From Sisyra terminalis (lineage: Eukaryota > Arthropoda > Insecta > Neuroptera > Sisyridae), in NCBI GenBank assembly GCA_958496175.1, contig OY292274.1, positions 41,922,630-41,986,629 of the forward strand: a stretch of 64,000 nt of DNA. The letters are read 5' to 3'. Made by a program: the position numbers and the translations under genes. The notes under the pieces are model-generated. The model was not told where the DNA came from and searched no databases. It saw only the letters and a list, made by a program, of their open reading frames with translations. Below, piece by piece: positions 58,563 to 64,000 of this stretch; position 1 is the first letter of the stretch, and the number at the start of each line of letters is the position of its first letter.

Positions 58563-61500
58563 ATGCAACTATTAAAGCCGGCTTGGGTTAGTCATGATGG
58601 TAAGAGTAAACAAGGGGCAAAAGCTTTGTTTTATCTATTTATTTTTTTAAGGAAAACCAATTTTTTCGATTGATATCCATCCAAATGGTGAACGTTTTGC
58701 CACTGGAGGCCAAGGAGCTGATTCGGGCCGAGTGGTTATCTGGAACATGGTACCGATCACCGATGAAGATGCCGAAAACGACCCCGAAGTTCCTAAACTT
58801 TTGTGTCAAATGGACAATCATTTAGGTAATAAGACTTAGTAATAAGTTTAATAAAAATAATAATAATAGGATGCCATTAATTTCCACTTCTTTAAGTAGT
58901 TTGAAATGGTAGAAACCGGTAGAAGTTGGAATAATGTTTATTAATGGTATATATTTTTACTAATTGAAATATTTTAGCTTGTGTGAATGTTGTGCGATGG
59001 AGTACGGACGGAAATTTGTTGGCTTCTGGTGGAGACGACAAACTAGTGATGATTTGGAAGTTAGCCGAAGGTGGTCCGAGTATGGTTTTTGGAGGTGGAG
59101 GAAAGATAAATGTAAAATTGTGGCGATGTGTCGCAACGCTTCGTGGACATGCTGGTGATGTGTTGGACCTGGCTTGGGCTCCCCACGGCGGTTGGTTAGC
59201 TTCCTGTAGTGTCGACAATTCAATAATCATTTGGAACAGTCATAAATTTCCGGAAATGGTAACAACAATAAGAGGTCACACGGGGCTTGTTAAAGGAATT
59301 GCTTGGGATCCTGTCGGAAAATATTTGGCTAGCCAATCCGACGATAGATCTCTTCGTGTGTGGCGTACTGGCCAATGGACGGAAGAAGTCAGTGTAACGA
59401 ACCCTTTCGAAGAATGTTTTGGAACAACTCACGTTTTGCGACTTTCTTGGTCTCCTGACGGCCAATATTTGGTTTCGGCACATGCAATGAACGGTGGAGG
59501 CCCTACGGCGCAAATTATCGAAAGAGATGGATGGAAGCAAGACAAAGATTTTGTTGGACATCGTAAGGCAGTCACTTGTGTTGTAAGTTATATTTGAAGT
59601 ATTTTGATACATTTCATCCATTTCATTTTATACGTGTGGATTTTTAAATACTAAAGTTTATTTGCTAAAAATCCTCCGATTGGAATGAAATATTTACTTA
59701 TTTACCATTCTTCAGTGTGCTCAGGTATAATATGAATGATCGAAAAGCAAAAAAAATAAAAAAAAAACGTGTGATGGAATAAATTATATATAATTTTACA
59801 TACAATACAATCAAACCGGTCTATAAAAATAAAAATACATCATATATAATAAGAAAAAAAATCCCTCTCTATAATAACTGTTCAAAAAAGATATTTAAAG
59901 GCATTTTGTATGTTCAATAACCCATTAGAAGTCATTTAAGACCCATAAGAAGTAGTTTAAAGTGATTGAAGGCATTTCAAATGTAATGGTTTCAAAATGC
60001 CTCGAAATGTCTTTTTTTAAGAGGGAACTTTCATTGGCGTTCGCACGTTTAAAGCGAGTTTAGGTAATTTACATTACGTTCTTATAGGTAGCGGTAAGGA
60101 TCCTCATTTCTTTTTTCCTTAAAATTCTTGGCACTTAATAGTTTAGACGTTAAGTTTATTGTATTATATTATATTATAGAATTGTTCCAATTTAAGTCTA
60201 TTTAATCCGACAACAAAAAAAAGGTGTTCTACATCTTTGGTATAGTTAAAAAGATGTTTTCAAACTACTACCGTAGTCTCTTCCGGTTATATATGAACTG
60301 ACACACCTGTTACAAGTGGCTTTTGACAACTAAAATATGATACAATTATAAACACAATTTGCTTTTAATTTCAAAATACATAATAAGAAAACGTATGTGT
60401 TGCGATAAAGACGTAAGTAAAGGACAAAGAATATAAAGTTGTAAACACATCCATGTGAGTGCAACACAAATATAATAATTAATGTCTCAAATTTGAACCA
60501 TCATGTCATTAGTTTCAACTGCCTTTTCGCGTTCATTCAATTGCCAATTTCAGCCTTTTGTCAGTTGTATCAGTATTGGGCTGTGAATATTTCATGGGAT
60601 GTTACTGGTTTTCAAATAAAAGACTAAACTGGTTATTTATATATAGGTATTGTATGAATATTGAGTTGACTGTACATTCTGTATAATATGTTTACACATT
60701 TGACTACTTCTACAAAATGTATGTTACATATTATACGAATTAACCGTTTATCAGTACATCATGGGTCACATGTTCGAAAAATACTTCTCGAAAACATTTA
60801 GTATATAGAAGTAGATCATTGCCGTTAAATATCCTATATAGATTTGTATAAATAATCCTTAATAGTGGCATCTTAAAAAATATATTGATACAATAGTAAT
60901 TGTATATTTTATTTACCAATTTATATCTATGTATTGAAATTCATTTTGAATTCAAATATAGAAAAATATATGGTATTATAATGTATCAATGTATATTTTA
61001 AATATTGCGTTAATAATTTTAAAAAAAATATCTTTCATTTAAATGTATTTTAATTCTCATAATAATAATAATAGACAAACGTATGCATTTGATTATGTAT
61101 TCATATATGTCGGCAAAGACAGAGAACAAATATTGTAAACACATATTTGAGAGTGAAATACAATCATGGTCTCAAATTTGAACTGAATGATTGTTGCTAA
61201 GGTTTCATCAATCATTTTGATTTCATTCAATCAATTGCCAATTTTTACCATTTGGCTGTTATGTCACCATTGGGTAGTGAATATTTCACGGGAAATTACT
61301 AGTTGTGTATTAGTATTGATATTGTTTAGTGTAAAATTTGAAAATATTTAGGTTGACGATTTCTTCGATATGTTCTAAATTAAAAATGCAAGTGGCAAAA
61401 TGGCAAAAATGACAGTGACTTTAAGCCTGTAATGGCTGTATTTTTTTAACTTCGTATCTGGTTCGGGATTGTTCGGGACGCTCGAGTCCGGTTCGTTTCC

Positions 61501-64000
61501 CCCTACCGACAAACGAAAAACATATGCGAGCTTATATCGATACTCGATCAACTCAATTAAGTGTTTTAGTTGGTTTTAATCGTTTTTGTACTATGCAAAC
61601 CACTCCCAAAAATCAGCCAGCTTTCACCCACTTGAAGTTTTTCGCTAACTATTTACGAGCTACTTCATACTGTAGCAACGCCGTCCCATTTTATTAGAAA
61701 TTTAGTCTATTTTTTCATACCGCCAGCCGCTAAAGAAGTATAACTTCCAAAAATGTGAACTTAAATAGCTGAAGACTTATTTTTTAACAGAGAAATTTTC
61801 TTTATAATTTTAGAGATTTAATTCAAATATTTTACAAACTCAACTCTCCGGCAACACGAAACCACAAAGATATTGTTGTTGCGCTATTGGCTCCCGAGAT
61901 CGTTCACTAAGTGTTTGGTTAACGTCACTAAAAAGACCTTTATTCGTAATGCAAGAACTCTTCGAAAGCAGTGTTTTAGATTTAACGTGGTCGGCAAATG
62001 GGTTAATTTTAATGGCCTGTTCATGGGACGGGTCTGTCGCTTGTATTTTATTCAATGATAATGAACTAGGGAAACGATTATCTAATTCAGACAAGGTATT
62101 CGACCATAATCTTACTTACTACTTAGATTTTTACATTGAATTATTTCAACTTTAGAATTCGTTGTATGAGAAATTGTATGGAAAACCAATTGAAGGCAAT
62201 TGGACGAATAATGCTAGTCAAGTAATTATAGAAAATCCAGAAGTATTAGCAATAAGAGAACAGTTAGCGAAAAAACAAACCGTTAATATAAATCTCGAAA
62301 AACGCGTCGAAGGAATGAAACCAGCTGCCATTCCAGAAACTCCGGAACAAGCAAGACCTATCAACAAACAAATCGAAACTCGATTACCTGATGGAAAGAG
62401 AAGAATCACTCCTATGTTTCTTGTCGCATTGCCAACTCCGACTAAAGAAGTTACAGCGTACGTTTATGCTTCTCACTTTTTGAAAACCTCAATGTAAAAA
62501 TAATATTTTAGGCGAAATGTTACTCCGGAACCTCCAACTACTCCTGTGAAGCCAAGCACTTTCTGCAGCTCATCGTCGGCGAAAAGTGCTATCATCATCG
62601 AAACAGTTAAACCAACACCCGATACTATTGAAATTAATAAAGATTGGAAACAACGGACGCCCGGTCCAAAGATTCCTCCAACAACTGTAAAATCAGCGAC
62701 ACCGGAACCACGAGTTTCATTAGCGACACAAACTGAAAATTTGGCCGCTGTAAAATGTGCTGGACCCAAGTTTACGTTACATGCGACAAATGGACAACTT
62801 AAAACTAAATATGGACGATTATCTAGAATACAACTGATCAAGGAAAAGAGTACGAAAGAAAGCCCAACTTGGGAAACCTATGTTGGTAGGTATTTTTTTA
62901 TGTTACAATGTGGTTGATATGTTACAGTATATGTTCCATGGGCTATTGTTATGAAACCAATATTGTTTCATCTCCATATTAGAATTCCTTTGAACATAAT
63001 TAAACTGTGATACATTTTTTTACATCCGTAATAGATGCAACTTTATCAAAATTTTATTTTATTTCTTGCGTTTTTATTATTCTAGTGGTAAAAAATAATA
63101 CGGTAGTTATTCTTGAATCTTAAATTTCTATTTTGTATTTTGTTCATTACCAATATGTTGTATGAAATAAGACATACTGATGTAATTCAATTGGAGAGTT
63201 CTAAAAAAATTAGGTGGTAAATATTGCCGAGTTTACAATTACACCAATTACATAGACAAAAATTTGATTTAACACGGACATAAAGCCAACGACTCTCGTA
63301 AACATTAAAATGTCCAAAAATAATTGGGAATTTTGTATCTATGGAACAAAAGATATGGAGACTTTTGGAGTGTAACTTTTTTAAGTTGAATCATTTATCG
63401 GAAAAGTTTGATAACTTGTTTATTTAATGCTTTTTTTTTTCTTATAGGTTCCAATGTTCTTTGTATGTCAAGTTCAAGATTTCTGGTTTGTGTCGGTTGT
63501 GATGATTGCACATTTCACATTCTCGACATATCAACGGGTGGTCGCCTTCTCGCCCCATTTACTCTTCCGAGTCCGGCCATATCAGTTTCTCTTTCACAAT
63601 CGGGACGCTGCTGCATCCTTACTCGTGCCAAAAAAATCTATATTTGGGACCTCTGGCCCATCAACACTGCCAAAATCGTAATCGAAAATTCCGAGCTTCC
63701 TCCAAACGCCGTCGCGACTTCCTGCACGCTCAACAAAAATGATGAACCAATTCTTCTTCTGGTCGATGGCCGTTCATTTTGCTTTAACATTAATCTAAAA
63801 ACCTGGCTTTTGCTGGCCGATCCTAAAGACCCCTTGTATAAATCTCTAGGTCACAACTTAAGTGTTGATTTACCTTTGGCAAATGCTCAACGGTCGTGCA
63901 CTGGACAAATTCGGCCATTTGGTCCTTCAACAGTGGAACTCGTACATCTTGAAAATCAACTTCGTGCGAGCGAAGCTCTTCATTCGAGAGTTGAGTACAA
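58563..64000 (+). CDS. Hira: HIRA histone chaperone, 5' seven exons (truncated by window end)
   Basis: HIRA is the replication-independent chaperone that deposits histone H3.3 with ASF1, UBN and CABIN1. Exons 58563-58599, 58652-58825, 58978-59582, 61814-62095, 62156-62457, 62512-62885 and 63448-64000 join in phase to about 775 codons, still open at the window end. The N-terminus (MQLLKPAWVSHDG, then KPIFSIDIHPNGERFATGGQ) matches HIRA. WD40 repeats run to about residue 365: LASGGDDKLVMIW, LASCSVDNSIIIW, ASQSDDRSLRVW, GSRDRSLSVW and ACSWDGSVACI. The ASF1-binding B-domain motif is ETRLPDGKRRITP (about residues 440-452). The C-terminal Hira domain begins near RLSRIQLIKE and continues through FLVCVGCDDCTFHILDI and IYIWDLWPINTAK. 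Intron 3 (59583-61813) contains repeat Z2. Human HIRA is about 1017 aa, so roughly a quarter is missing here. Confidence 0.96.
60223..61747. mobile_element. Repeat family Z, copy Z2, in HIRA intron 3
   Basis: It starts near AAGGTGTTCTACATCTTTGG and ends CTAAAGAAGTATAACTTC. It aligns with Z1 over both halves (for example CAAAATACATAATAAGAAAA and GTCATTAGTTTCAACTG are shared). It lacks the 54-bp tandem duplication, and its left terminus has drifted. It lies in the same orientation as Z1, about 38 kb away. Confidence 0.7.

Overview
The window looks like insect nuclear DNA: it is very AT-rich, has GT-AG introns from about 60 bp to about 12 kb, and carries insect-type transposons. A beetle-like genome is possible, but that is a guess from overall character. 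All host genes that can be supported lie on the + strand. Splice phases were checked exon by exon and are consistent in every gene described. Coordinates were counted by hand and may be off by a base or two at repeat edges. REGION 1 (1-38233) is the 3' half of a cyclic nucleotide-gated (CNG) channel gene. Four coding exons (12861-13154, 20942-21079, 32959-33126, 37749-38233) encode the C-linker, the cyclic-nucleotide-binding domain (CNBD) and a coiled-coil tail. They are scattered through about 37 kb of intron packed with transposable elements: a piggyBac element with a truncated transposase (25403-27149), tRNA-derived SINEs, a family with AGTGTCYGACYGAAA termini (three copies), several hAT-like and other MITEs, a mariner relic, and a 1.66-kb repeat that has a second copy near 60-62 kb. 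The most striking structure is at 2729-4026. One of the inverted-repeat elements contains a SINE and, beside it, a captured copy of the CNG gene's own intron 3' end, splice acceptor and first 48 bp of the exon at 32959. REGION 2 (38234-45768) is 7.5 kb of 3'UTR and intergenic DNA with a Tigger/pogo-like MITE, a GC-cored MITE and a dispersed repeat. REGION 3 (45769-56846) is compact and gene-dense: a single-zinc-finger, AT-hook nuclear protein; fumarate hydratase; arginase; and symplekin. Fumarase appears to have two alternative first exons, one giving a start without a targeting signal and one encoding a plausible mitochondrial presequence. Arginase also begins with a presequence-like N-terminus. 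REGION 4 (58563-64000) is the histone H3.3 chaperone gene HIRA, cut off by the window end. The genes do not form an operon. Fumarase and arginase are linked metabolically through fumarate and the arginine/urea cycle, while symplekin (pre-mRNA 3' processing) and HIRA (chromatin) are housekeeping nuclear factors.
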